Below are positions 49,241-57,885 of a stretch of 64,000 nucleotides of DNA, piece after piece; the first letter of the stretch is position 1; every line of letters starts with the position of its first letter. The stretch is taken from contig NZ_JAKFUM010000016.1 of NCBI RefSeq assembly GCF_021732705.1, positions 196,810-260,809 of the forward strand, read 5' to 3'. Below the pieces are notes generated by a model. The model searched no databases. It was given only the letters and a program-made list of their open reading frames with translations, and had not been told where the DNA came from. A program made the position numbers and the translations under genes. The stretch is from Nevskia sp. Lineage in GTDB: Bacteria; Pseudomonadota; Gammaproteobacteria; Nevskiales; Nevskiaceae.

Positions 49241-49514
49241 TCCACCGCGCCCGCGCCGTCCGCCGCCCATGACGTCCGATCGAGACTTTCCGACCGCCGG
49301 AGCGCCTGAATCCCGCCGTCCGGCGCCACGGACGAACGACCTGCGACCGCTGCCGCCGGCGCCTGCGGAGGCCGCCGGCAGCCGCTCGAATCGACAATCG
49401 ATCCGTGCTGTAATCTTGGGATCGTGCTCTGGCGCAGCACGCAGGCACCACGCGTCAAGAGCCGGCAGGACGCATCGTCGATCCTTGTCGAAATTCCTGC
49501 ACCAGGAGCCCTGC

Positions 49515-50528
49515 ATGTCCGGATCATCGCCCGCTGTCGCCCGTTCCCGCCCCACGGTGCTCGCTGCACCGGCGCGGATCGCCGCGTCGCTGCTCGGCGC
49601 GGTGCTGGCACTGTCACTGCTGCTCGCCGCCGGGCCGGTCACCGCCGCGTTTCCCGACCACATCAACCTCGAGCTGGATAGCCAGCTCACCCGCAAGCCG
49701 ACCGCCCCGGCCCCGGCGACGCCAACGACGACAGCGCCGCCGTCGACGGCGACCCCCGGCACCGTGCCGGGCACTGCACCGGGCAACCCGCCGGGCATTG
49801 CGCCGCTGGTGCTGCTCGGTGTCGGCGACAGCGTCAGCCTGCAGGTCTACGGCAAGCCGGATCTGAGCACCACCGTCGTGGTCTCGGAAGACGGCACGAT
49901 CCAGGTGCCGCTGGCCGGGCCGGTCGAGGTCAAGGGCCTGTCACCGGCGCAGGCGTCGCAGAAAGTCGCGAAGGCGTTCCAGGATGGCGAGTTCCTGATC
50001 AACCCGCAGGTGTCGATCACGCTCGACAAGGGCACCAGCCAGCAGGTGTCCGTGCTGGGCGAAGTCGGCGGGCCGGGCCGCTATCCGGTGGAGTCGCGAA
50101 CCACGGTGTTCGATCTGCTGGCACAGGCCGGCGGCAAGGCGGAAGACTCCTCCGACATCATTTTCCTGCTTCGGACCGATGAAAACGGCAAGGTCACGCG
50201 CACGCCGATCGATCTCAGCAGCCTATCCAATCCGAATATCGACTTTCCGACGATCAAGTTCCAGGGCGGCGATACCTTGTACGTGCCGCGCGGCGAACAG
50301 GTCTTCATCTATGGTGAGGTCAACAATCCGGGCAAGGTCAAGCTCGACCCGGGCATGACCCTGGTGCAGGCGCTGACCCTGGTCGGTGGCGTGACGCGCC
50401 GCGGCAGCACGAGCCGCATCGAGATCAAGCGCAAGAAGCCGGGTGGCGGGTACCTCACGGTGTATCCGAAACTCAACGACAAGCTGGAGCCGGACGACGT
50501 GATCCGGGTCAAGGAAAGCATATTCTGA
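49515..50528 (+). CDS. epsE: Polysaccharide export outer-membrane protein, Wza/EpsE type
   Basis: Exported protein of 337 residues. A hydrophobic signal segment (about 18-45, ending VTAAF) is not followed by a lipobox. A proline/threonine-rich stretch (about 60-95) leads to the polysaccharide-export domain (LLGVGDSVSLQVYGKPDLSTT, about 103-123) and an SLBB domain with repeated GGPGRYPV and NNPGKVKL motifs. It forms the periplasmic/outer-membrane exit channel. A CAGGAG site precedes the ATG at 49515. Its stop overlaps the next start by one base, giving the epsEFG operon. Confidence 0.88.
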   Translation: MSGSSPAVARSRPTVLAAPARIAASLLGAVLALSLLLAAGPVTAAFPDHINLELDSQLTRKPTAPAPATPTTTAPPSTATPGTVPGTAPGNPPGIAPLVLLGVGDSVSLQVYGKPDLSTTVVVSEDGTIQVPLAGPVEVKGLSPAQASQKVAKAFQDGEFLINPQVSITLDKGTSQQVSVLGEVGGPGRYPVESRTTVFDLLAQAGGKAEDSSDIIFLLRTDENGKVTRTPIDLSSLSNPNIDFPTIKFQGGDTLYVPRGEQVFIYGEVNNPGKVKLDPGMTLVQALTLVGGVTRRGSTSRIEIKRKKPGGGYLTVYPKLNDKLEPDDVIRVKESIF

Positions 50529-51952
50529 TGGCGATGAGAGACCAGCTTCCGGTCATCCCGATGTCGGCGGCCACGCCGATGTCAGGGCCGGTGGTGCCGC
50601 AGCAGTACACCCATCCGGGCATGTCGATCGCGCAGCTGATCGCGATCTCGAAGGCGTTCTGGAAGCACTCGGTGCTGATCGCACTGGCGGTATCGCTGCT
50701 GGTGGGCGTGATGGGCGTGCGGAAGCCCAAGACGTATGTCGCGACGGCAACGCTGATCATCAAGCCCGAGGTCAACGACCCGATCGCCGGCAAGGAATTT
50801 CCGCTGCAGTTGCTCGGCAACTACATGGCGACGCAGCTGGAGCTGATTTCCAGTTCCGTCGTGCTGCAGCTGGTGGTCGATCGCCTGAAGCTGCAGGACA
50901 ACGAGAAGATGGCCGGGCCGAAGAAACTGCCGGAAGACGTGCGCCGCGCGGCTGCGGAAGCGTCGCTGCAGGCCAGTCTGGGCGTCAATCAGGGCCGCTA
51001 CGGCAGCCAGCTGGTCTATGTCAGCTACACGGCGAATTCGCCGGTCGAAGCGGCGGACACGGCCAACACCATCGCCGAGATCTACGCCTCGCGCGATTAC
51101 GAGCGCCGCAGCCCGGATACCGATCGCACCATCCGCGCGTTCAGCGCCCAGCTCGCCGAGCTGAAGGCCAAGGTGACCAAGGCGCAGGCGCAGCTGATGG
51201 AGTTCCAGCAGCGCACCGGCATCATTTCCGGCGGCAAGGACAACGCCGACGATGCCGCGCTGGCCTCGCTGCAGGAAGAGCTGATCGTCGCTCAGGGCAA
51301 GCGCCGCGCGCTCGAGATCGCCGCCTACAGCGCGCCCGGAGCCACGATTCCCGGCGCGACCTCCGAACTGCTCATCACGCTGCGCAACCAGCTGGCGGAG
51401 CAGGAAGCGAAGATGGCGGAGTACCGCCTGACCGATGGCCCGAAGAACCCTCGCGTGATCGAGCTGAAGACCCAGATCGCGGTCACGCAGCGCGAGATCG
51501 ACAAGGCCGTGCGCAGCCAGTCGACCTCGGCCAACGCCGATCTGACCAATGCCCGTCAGCTCGAAGCGAAGATCCGCGCCGCGATCGCCGAGCAGGGCAA
51601 GCGCGTGATTTCGCAGAGTCAGCTGCGCGAGGAAGGCGAGAAGTATCGTGTCGAGCTCGAATCGGCTCAGACCACCTACCGCAACGCCTTCGAACGCTTC
51701 GACGAAATCACCCGCGCCACCAACTCGAGCTACAACAACATCAAGCTGGTCAGCCGCGCCACACCGCCGACCAAAGCGTCCAGTCGCCGCACGCGGACGA
51801 CGGTGATGATGGCCGTGGTGCTCGGAATGGGTGCCGGCGGCATGCTCCCGCTGATGTACGGCCTCCTGTTCCGGCGCGTGCGCTGCCGTGACGACATCGA
51901 ACGCGATTACGGCATTCCGGTCATCGTCGAGTTCAACGCCATTCCCGCCTGA
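50528..51952 (+). CDS. epsF: Chain-length determinant protein, Wzz/EpsF type
   Basis: Inner-membrane polysaccharide co-polymerase of 474 residues that sets chain length and links to the export channel. One membrane segment near residues 48-67, a long periplasmic coiled-coil region (about 180-390) and a second membrane segment (about 425-448) before a short cytoplasmic tail give the usual topology. Start and previous stop share one base (TGATG). The downstream kinase-like gene starts two bases after its stop. EpsF naming follows the Methylobacillus-type locus. Confidence 0.9.
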   Translation: MAMRDQLPVIPMSAATPMSGPVVPQQYTHPGMSIAQLIAISKAFWKHSVLIALAVSLLVGVMGVRKPKTYVATATLIIKPEVNDPIAGKEFPLQLLGNYMATQLELISSSVVLQLVVDRLKLQDNEKMAGPKKLPEDVRRAAAEASLQASLGVNQGRYGSQLVYVSYTANSPVEAADTANTIAEIYASRDYERRSPDTDRTIRAFSAQLAELKAKVTKAQAQLMEFQQRTGIISGGKDNADDAALASLQEELIVAQGKRRALEIAAYSAPGATIPGATSELLITLRNQLAEQEAKMAEYRLTDGPKNPRVIELKTQIAVTQREIDKAVRSQSTSANADLTNARQLEAKIRAAIAEQGKRVISQSQLREEGEKYRVELESAQTTYRNAFERFDEITRATNSSYNNIKLVSRATPPTKASSRRTRTTVMMAVVLGMGAGGMLPLMYGLLFRRVRCRDDIERDYGIPVIVEFNAIPA

Positions 51953-51954
51953 CG

Positions 51955-52812
51955 ATGACTGACCCCGCTTCCAGCTCTGCGGCCGCAGACAAGCTGCTGC
52001 GCGACGCGCTGATCCGCGTCTGCGCGCTCGATGAAGAAGCTGTCCTGAAGATCGAGCACGCCGCGCGCGTGCTCGACATCAGCTTCCCCGAGGCCGCCAT
52101 TTCCACCGGCTTCGTCACCGAAGAAGACGTCGAATACGCCCGCGAGACCACGCAGCAGGCCGTGCATGCACCGGTGGTCCACGCCCGGCTCGGCACCGAG
52201 CTGCTGAGCCATCGCGACCCGTTCGACAAGCGTGGCGAACGCATGCAGGCGCTGCGCACCGAACTGCTGCTGCGCCATGACGGCCTCGTCCGCGCCAACA
52301 TGATGGCGCTGATCAGCCCCTGCGCCGGCGAAGGACGGTCGCGACTGTGCGCAGACCTTGCGATTGCCTTCTCGCAGCTCGGACATCCGACGCTGCTGGT
52401 CGATGCCGACCTGCGCCGTCCCCGGCAGCATCTGCTGTTCAATGCCGACAACGAGAACGGCCTGTCGCAGGCCATCGCGAAGCGCGTGATGCCGCCGCTG
52501 CTGTCGGTCGAAGGCCTGCCGCATCTGTCATTGCTGACGGCCGGGCCACAGCCGCTGAATCCGCTGGAACTGCTGTCCGACGGTCATTTCGAGCGGCTGG
52601 TGAAGGAGTGGCGGCACAGCTACGAGTTCGTCATCGTCGATACCGCGCCGGTCAGCCAGTTCTCGGATGGCCTCGCCGTGGCGACCGTGGTCGGCCGCGT
52701 GCTGACGATCGTCCGCGCCAATCACACGCCGTATCGCGAGCAGAAGGAGATGCTGCGTCGCCTGTCGGTGACCCGCTCGCAGATCCTCGGGGCCGTCATC
52801 AATCACTTCTGA
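51955..52812 (+). CDS. epsG: EpsG-type tyrosine-kinase-like ATPase
   Basis: Cytoplasmic partner of the chain-length protein, 285 residues, of the BY-kinase/MinD-like fold. The P-loop reads GEGRSR (about 125-130), with arginine where most kinases have lysine and no Ser/Thr after it. The Walker A' VDADLRRP (149-156) and Walker B FVIVDTAPV are intact. A C-terminal tyrosine cluster, used for autophosphorylation in BY-kinases, is absent. As I recall EpsG relatives, arginine at this place is usual for the subgroup. It may bind nucleotide without classical kinase activity. Coupled to epsF. Confidence 0.82.
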   Translation: MTDPASSSAAADKLLRDALIRVCALDEEAVLKIEHAARVLDISFPEAAISTGFVTEEDVEYARETTQQAVHAPVVHARLGTELLSHRDPFDKRGERMQALRTELLLRHDGLVRANMMALISPCAGEGRSRLCADLAIAFSQLGHPTLLVDADLRRPRQHLLFNADNENGLSQAIAKRVMPPLLSVEGLPHLSLLTAGPQPLNPLELLSDGHFERLVKEWRHSYEFVIVDTAPVSQFSDGLAVATVVGRVLTIVRANHTPYREQKEMLRRLSVTRSQILGAVINHF

Positions 52813-52929
52813 ACGAAGTCTCATGAATGGTGCCGGAATGCAATCCCGGATATTCCATCAGCCTCGGACGGGTCGAAATCAATCGTCTCGTCATGGCCTT
52901 GCGGTACGATTTTGAAGGCTGAGACGGGG

Positions 52930-52945
52930 CGGCGCGGCTTTTGCT
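52930..52945 (+). promoter_or_regulatory. Sigma-54-like promoter for the HAD-membrane gene
   Basis: CGGCGCGGCTTTTGCT has GG and GC ten bases apart, a perfect TTTGCT-type -12 element and most of the -24 element. The predicted start near 52956 is about 50 bases before the ATG at 53007. With the sites at 45943 and 47425 it suggests shared control. Confidence 0.45.
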
Positions 52946-53006
52946 CGCACCGGCATCTGTACCCGTCATTTCCATCCATTGCCACGCAGATGCCTATTCT
53001 TTCGCC

Positions 53007-54431
53007 ATGAGCGGTTCCCCTCCAGACCGCACCAATGCTCACGACAAATCGCCGGACCAAGCGCTGAGCGCTGTGGCCGGATTCGACGGCGACCTGCTGC
53101 TCGATCTCGACGAAACGCTGTACCTGCGGAACTCCACCGAGGATTTCCTCGACTCGGCGTCGCCGGGTCTGCTGATCCTGATCCTGCTGCGCCTGATGGA
53201 CGCCGTGAAGCCCTGGCGCTTCACCGGCGGGCTGCCGACGCGCGACTGGTGGCGCGTGCGCATGGTCCGGCTCTTCTGCCCCTGGGTGAGCTGGCGCTGG
53301 CGGCGACGGGTGGCCGTGCTGGCGCAGGCCAGCGCGAATCGTCCGTTGATCGATGCCGTTCGTGCGTCCAGAGGCCGCGCCATCATCGTCACCGCGGGTT
53401 TCGAGCCGATCGTGCGTCCGCTGATCGCCGAACTCGGGCTTGGCGATGCCCCGCTGGTGGCCTGCAAGGATGGTTCGCCACGCGATCGCCTGCGCGGCAA
53501 GCTGGCGCTGGCGATCGAAACGCTCGGTGACGAGTGCGTGCGCAACAGCATGGTCGTGACCGATTCGATCGACGACCGCGCGCTGCTGGACCACTGCCGA
53601 TTCCCGGTGCGCACGCTGTGGCCGGATGCCCGCTATCGCCATGCGCTGCGTCGCGTCTATCTGCCCGGCCAGTACCTGACCGAGGTGAAGCGCCCCGGCC
53701 AGCGCTACATCATGCGCGGCATCCTGCAGGAGGATTACGCGTTCTGGCTGCTGTCGACGATCTTCTACGCGACGATGCCGCTGCTGCACGCCGTCGGCCT
53801 GCTGATCCTGCTGGTGTCGTTCTGGGCGATCTACGAGCGCGGCTATGTCGACAACGACCGCAGTGCCCAGAAATTCGAACACGATCCGCGGCTGAGCCGG
53901 AACTTCGGGCTGGTCGAGGTCGCCACGCCGACGGTGATGCCGTGGATCTGGGCGGCGGTCACCGGTGCCATCGCCATTTTCCTGCTGCGCTATCCCAGCG
54001 AGCCGGTGCCGAAGGACTTCGCGCTGTGGGCCCTGACCCTCGTGCTGACCCACGTCGCGTTCAAGGTCTACAACCGGATCGACAAGTCGACGCGCATCTG
54101 GCTGTTCCCCGGGCTGCAACTGGCGCGCACGGCGGCGTTCGTGTCGCTGGTGACCATCGGACCGGCGGCCTCGCTGGCTCTGAGCGCGCACGTGATCGCC
54201 CGCTGGGTGCCGTACTACCTGTATCGCGTCGGCAATCAGGATTGGCCGGAGGCGCCGTTCTTCCTGTCGCGGCTGATGTTCTACATCCTGCTGTGGACCA
54301 TGGTTGCGGTGACGCAGGGTCACGGCTCGCTCGCCACACCGACCGCGGCTGCCCTGCTGTTCTGGAACATCCTCCGCGCCCGGAAGGATCTGGTGTCGGT
54401 CGTCAAGGCCGCGCACCGCATTGATCGCTGA
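53007..54431 (+). CDS. HAD-like domain fused to a polytopic membrane domain
   Basis: Unusual protein of 474 residues. The N-terminal half (about 25-240) is a haloacid-dehalogenase-type phosphatase domain with DLDETLYLRNST (aspartates at about 33 and 35), a motif II threonine in IIVTAGFE and a likely motif IV in VVTDSIDD. The C-terminal half (about 250-470) has five or six membrane segments and an IYERGYVDND sequence, but no UbiA-type aspartate pair, so it does not look like a HAD-UbiA fusion. It may dephosphorylate a lipid- or sugar-linked phosphate at the membrane. It heads the last plus-strand unit of the locus. An upstream start at 52941 would overlap the promoter-like sequence. Confidence 0.65.
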   Translation: MSGSPPDRTNAHDKSPDQALSAVAGFDGDLLLDLDETLYLRNSTEDFLDSASPGLLILILLRLMDAVKPWRFTGGLPTRDWWRVRMVRLFCPWVSWRWRRRVAVLAQASANRPLIDAVRASRGRAIIVTAGFEPIVRPLIAELGLGDAPLVACKDGSPRDRLRGKLALAIETLGDECVRNSMVVTDSIDDRALLDHCRFPVRTLWPDARYRHALRRVYLPGQYLTEVKRPGQRYIMRGILQEDYAFWLLSTIFYATMPLLHAVGLLILLVSFWAIYERGYVDNDRSAQKFEHDPRLSRNFGLVEVATPTVMPWIWAAVTGAIAIFLLRYPSEPVPKDFALWALTLVLTHVAFKVYNRIDKSTRIWLFPGLQLARTAAFVSLVTIGPAASLALSAHVIARWVPYYLYRVGNQDWPEAPFFLSRLMFYILLWTMVAVTQGHGSLATPTAAALLFWNILRARKDLVSVVKAAHRIDR

Positions 54432-54438
54432 ACCGGCC

Positions 54439-55362
54439 ATGAAGATCAGCCTCTGCATTGCCACCTATCGCCGGCCGGATCGGCTTGCCGCGCTGCTGGA
54501 CGATCTGACCCGTCAGACCCTGCTGCCGGTCGAAGTCGTCGTCGTCGACAACCACGCCGAAGGCACGGCGCGGCCGGTGGTCGAGGAGCGCCTGCGTCTC
54601 GGCGCCCCGTTTCCGATCCATTACGGCATCCAGCCGGAACGCAACATCGCGCTGACCCGCAATCACACCGTTGCCGCTGCCCAGGCGGGCGACTGGCTGG
54701 CGTTCATCGATGACGACGAGCGCGCGGCCCCGGAATGGCTGCAGCAACTCGCCGACGCCGCGATCACGCTGCATGCCGATGCCGTGCTGGCGCCGGTGGT
54801 GCCGGTGGTGCCGGACAGCGCGCCGTCGTGGATCCGTGCCGGTCGCTTCTACGATTTCCCGCGCCTGCCGACCGGCGCGGAAGTGCCACTGAATCGCCTG
54901 CGCTTCGGCAACGTCATCGTCCGCGGCGCGCCGCTGCGGGCCGAGCCGGGCCCGTTCGACGTGTCGTTCGGCCTGTCGACCGGCGAAGACGGTGACCTGC
55001 TCGCGCGCCTGGTGCGCAAGGGTGCGAAGGTCGTCTGGTGCGACGAAGCGATCGTCACCGAGCCGGTCGAACCGTCACGCCTGTCGCTGAAATGGCTGCT
55101 GCAGCGTGGCCTGAGCGGCGGTCAGGAATTCGCCCGCAAGTCCCTGTCCGGGCTGTACGGGCCGATGACCGCGGTCGGCCGTCTGCGGCTGTTCGGCCAG
55201 GCCGGCGCGCAGCTCGTCGTCGCCGCGCTGGTGGCGTTGCTGGTGCTGCCGCTGGGTCGTCATCGCGCCGCGGCCTGGCTGGTCAAGGTTGCCGCCAATT
55301 ACGGCAAGCTGACCGCGATGGTCGGTGCGCGCTACAACGAATACGCGAAGACAATGCCGTGA
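54439..55362 (+). CDS. Family 2 glycosyltransferase
   Basis: GT-A-fold transferase of 307 residues. The opening ISLCIATYRRPDRL is typical, followed by VVVDNHAEG and the DxD-like FIDDDERAAP at about 93-102. The acceptor segment STGEDGDLLARLVRKG is in the middle. The last 60 residues include a hydrophobic stretch that may contact the membrane. The ATG at 54439 is used, eight bases after the previous stop. The next gene overlaps its end (GTGA). It adds one sugar of the repeating unit; which one is unknown. Confidence 0.87.
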   Translation: MKISLCIATYRRPDRLAALLDDLTRQTLLPVEVVVVDNHAEGTARPVVEERLRLGAPFPIHYGIQPERNIALTRNHTVAAAQAGDWLAFIDDDERAAPEWLQQLADAAITLHADAVLAPVVPVVPDSAPSWIRAGRFYDFPRLPTGAEVPLNRLRFGNVIVRGAPLRAEPGPFDVSFGLSTGEDGDLLARLVRKGAKVVWCDEAIVTEPVEPSRLSLKWLLQRGLSGGQEFARKSLSGLYGPMTAVGRLRLFGQAGAQLVVAALVALLVLPLGRHRAAAWLVKVAANYGKLTAMVGARYNEYAKTMP

Positions 55363-56546
55363 CGCTCCTGCTCGCGGTCCTGCTGTTCGCGGTGGCCATT
55401 CCGGCCGTGTTCTCGTGTGGCTACCTGCTGCTGTTCACCGTGCTGTCGGCGCCGAATCCGGTGCCGCCGACGTCCTCGAAACGGCTGCGCTTCGATGTCA
55501 TCGTGCCGGCGCACAACGAATCCGCCGTGATCGAACGCACCGTCGCCAGCCTGCTGAAGCTCGACTGGCCGCGTGACCGCTTCCGGCCGATCGTCGTCGC
55601 CGACAACTGCAGCGACGATACCGCCGCCCTCGCCCGCGCTGCCGGCGCCACGGTGCTGGAGCGCTTCAACACCGAGCTGCGCGGCAAGGGCTACGCGCTC
55701 GATCACGCGTTCAGCGCCAGCCGTCGCGAAGGCTGGGCCGATGCCGTCGTCATCATCGATGCCGACGCCGAAGTCTCGCCGAACACGCTCGAAGCGTTCG
55801 CCTGCCGCATCGAACGCGGCGCGCAGGCGGTGCAGGTGCATTACGGCATCCTCAATCCGATGGCCTCGTGGCGCACGCGCCTGCTGACCATCGCCAAGGC
55901 CTCGTTCCACATCGTCCGCTCGCGGGCGCGAGAGCGGCTTGGCCTGTCGTGCGGCATTCGCGGCAACGGCTGGTGCGTGACCCATCGCCTGCTGGTGGAA
56001 GTGCCGTACAAGGCGTTCTCGCTGACCGAAGATCTCGAGTACGGCATCACGCTCGGCCTCGCCGGACATCGCGTCCACTATGCCGACGAAGCGCATTCCG
56101 ATGCCGACATGGTCACGTCGAGCGCCACCGCCGGCAAGCAGCGCCAGCGCTGGGAAGACGGCCGCTTCGCGTTGATCCGCGAAAAGACCGGCACCGTGCT
56201 GAAGGCGGCGATCGCGCGCCGCAGCAAGGTCTGCCTCGATCTCGCCTGCGATCTGCTGGTGCTGCCGCTGAGCTATGTCGCGCTGAACGCCGTGGCGCTG
56301 ACCGTGCTCGCGATCGTCGGACTGTGGCTGGCGCCGGCGCTCGGCACGGTCTGGCTGTGGCTCGGCCTTGGCTGCACCGTGAGCATCGTGCTGTACGTGC
56401 TGCGTGGCTGGCAGCTCAGCGGGCTGGGCCGTCAGGGCTTAATCGATCTGGCCCGCGCGCCGTTCTTCATCGCCTGGAAGGTGGTGCTGATGCTGCGCCG
56501 GCGCGATAGCGGCTGGGTGCGAACCGATCGGGAAACGCCGCCATGA
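55359..56546 (+). CDS. Membrane family 2 glycosyltransferase
   Basis: Protein of 395 residues starting at a GTG that overlaps the previous stop. A membrane segment (about 3-22) precedes a GT-A domain with IVPAHNESAVIERTVASLL, VVADNCSDD, the IIDADAEVSP aspartates and a TEDLEYGITL acceptor-base motif. QRQRWEDGRF follows as the QxxRW element of processive-type enzymes. Two or three membrane helices end the protein. The layout resembles processive or cellulose-synthase-like transferases, so it could polymerise or add a sugar at the membrane. Confidence 0.86.
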   Translation: MTLLLAVLLFAVAIPAVFSCGYLLLFTVLSAPNPVPPTSSKRLRFDVIVPAHNESAVIERTVASLLKLDWPRDRFRPIVVADNCSDDTAALARAAGATVLERFNTELRGKGYALDHAFSASRREGWADAVVIIDADAEVSPNTLEAFACRIERGAQAVQVHYGILNPMASWRTRLLTIAKASFHIVRSRARERLGLSCGIRGNGWCVTHRLLVEVPYKAFSLTEDLEYGITLGLAGHRVHYADEAHSDADMVTSSATAGKQRQRWEDGRFALIREKTGTVLKAAIARRSKVCLDLACDLLVLPLSYVALNAVALTVLAIVGLWLAPALGTVWLWLGLGCTVSIVLYVLRGWQLSGLGRQGLIDLARAPFFIAWKVVLMLRRRDSGWVRTDRETPP

Positions 56547-56563
56547 GCCTGATCGTGCCGTGA
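56543..56563 (+). other. Six-codon ORF linking two genes
   Basis: ATG AGC CTG ATC GTG CCG TGA overlaps the stop of the glycosyltransferase (ATGA) and the GTG start of the flippase (GTGA). It may be a translational relay or the original start of the flippase moved out of frame. Seen directly; function not known. Confidence 0.4.
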
Positions 56564-57861
56564 AGACGCTCGCAGGCCGGCACGGGGCCTTCGTCAAGAT
56601 GTTCAGCAGCGCCGTGGTCAATCAGGCACTGCTGTCCGGAACCAGCCTCGTCGTCAGCCTGATCCTGATCCGCAATACCAGCGACCGCGAGTACGGCTAC
56701 TACGTGCTGGTGCTGGCCGCGATGCTGCTGCTGAGCAGCCTGCAGAACTCGTTCTACCAGCCGGCGATGGTCGAGCGGATGACCCGCTACGACCAGCCGC
56801 AGCGTCAGGCGCTGATCGGCGGTCTGATCACCGAAATCCGTCGGGCCTGGCTGTGGCTCGCGGGCGCGGTGCTGGCGCTGGCCGCCGGGCTCGGCATCAC
56901 CGGCCTGCTGCCGGTGGAACTGGCCGCACTGCTCGCGATCAGCACAGTGGCCGCGCTGGCCACCGTCCGCCGCGAGTTCGGCCGCACCACGCTGATCGCC
57001 CATCACCGCATCGATGCCGTGTTCACGGCCGATCTGGCCTATGCGCTGCTGATGGTGGCCGGTGTCGGCGTCGCGGTGCTGTTCCCGCAGTCCTCGCTGG
57101 CCGCGGTCGCGACGCTGGCGCTGGCCAGCGCCATCGGTGGCTCGCTGCTGATGCGCCGTCTGAAGGCGCACGAAGCCTGGGACACGCCAGGGGAACGCGG
57201 CATCCTGCGGCAGATCGCGCCGCTGGCGATCTGGTCCACCGCCGGCGCGGTGATCCACTGGAGCTTCAGCCAGGGCTACACCTACCTCGTGGCGGGCACG
57301 CTCGATGTCGTCGCCGTCGCCGCGATCGGCGCCACCCGGCTGACCTTGATGCCGGTGAACCTGCTGTCGACCGGCATCGGCTCGCTGATGCTGCCGCTGG
57401 CCGCGCGCTGGCTGCACCATCACGGCGCGCGCCATGCATTCAATCGCCTGATCCTGTTCGCCGGCGGGCTGGCGGGCGCCGCGCTGCTCTACTTCGCCGT
57501 GCTCTGGCTGCTGCGCGACTGGATCTTCGGCAGCCTGCTGAAGAAACAGTTCGCCGATCGCGATCTGCTGCTGCTGCTGTGGGGCGCAGCCTCGGTGCTG
57601 GCGGTGGTCCGCGACCAGCTGGTGTTCCTGCCGGTGGCGCGCCAGCGTTTCCATCCGCTGACCGGCCTCGCCGCCGGCAGCGCGATCACGGCGCTGGTGA
57701 CGAGCTACGTCGGCATCCTGCATCTCGGCGTGGCCGGTGCGCTGATCGGCGTGCTGGTGGGCGAAGCGATCAACCTGGCCGGCCTGTTCGTGCTGTCGGC
57801 GCGGGAGATCCGGCAAGAGGAAGCGTCGAAGAAATCCGACTCACCGCCGCCCGCCGCCTGA
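56560..57861 (+). CDS. Polysaccharide flippase, Wzx/MATE-like
   Basis: Membrane protein of 433 residues with about 12 hydrophobic segments, an N-terminal VVNQALLSGTSLVVSLIL and the alternation typical of the oligosaccharide flippase family, which moves lipid-linked repeat units to the periplasm. It starts at a GTG (56560) that is coupled to the preceding genes. The C-terminus is charged and proline-rich. It completes the assembly set: initiating transferase, glycosyltransferases, flippase, chain-length protein and exporter. A clear Wzy polymerase is not seen unless it is the large membrane protein downstream. Confidence 0.82.
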   Translation: MKTLAGRHGAFVKMFSSAVVNQALLSGTSLVVSLILIRNTSDREYGYYVLVLAAMLLLSSLQNSFYQPAMVERMTRYDQPQRQALIGGLITEIRRAWLWLAGAVLALAAGLGITGLLPVELAALLAISTVAALATVRREFGRTTLIAHHRIDAVFTADLAYALLMVAGVGVAVLFPQSSLAAVATLALASAIGGSLLMRRLKAHEAWDTPGERGILRQIAPLAIWSTAGAVIHWSFSQGYTYLVAGTLDVVAVAAIGATRLTLMPVNLLSTGIGSLMLPLAARWLHHHGARHAFNRLILFAGGLAGAALLYFAVLWLLRDWIFGSLLKKQFADRDLLLLLWGAASVLAVVRDQLVFLPVARQRFHPLTGLAAGSAITALVTSYVGILHLGVAGALIGVLVGEAINLAGLFVLSAREIRQEEASKKSDSPPPAA

Positions 57862-57885
57862 CGCGACGCGGCGGCGCGCGCTCGA

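Noticed and set aside
49241..49514. Sigma-54 site upstream of epsE
   Set aside because: I checked each GG in the gap for GC ten bases later and found none; epsE is probably transcribed from another type of promoter or from upstream.
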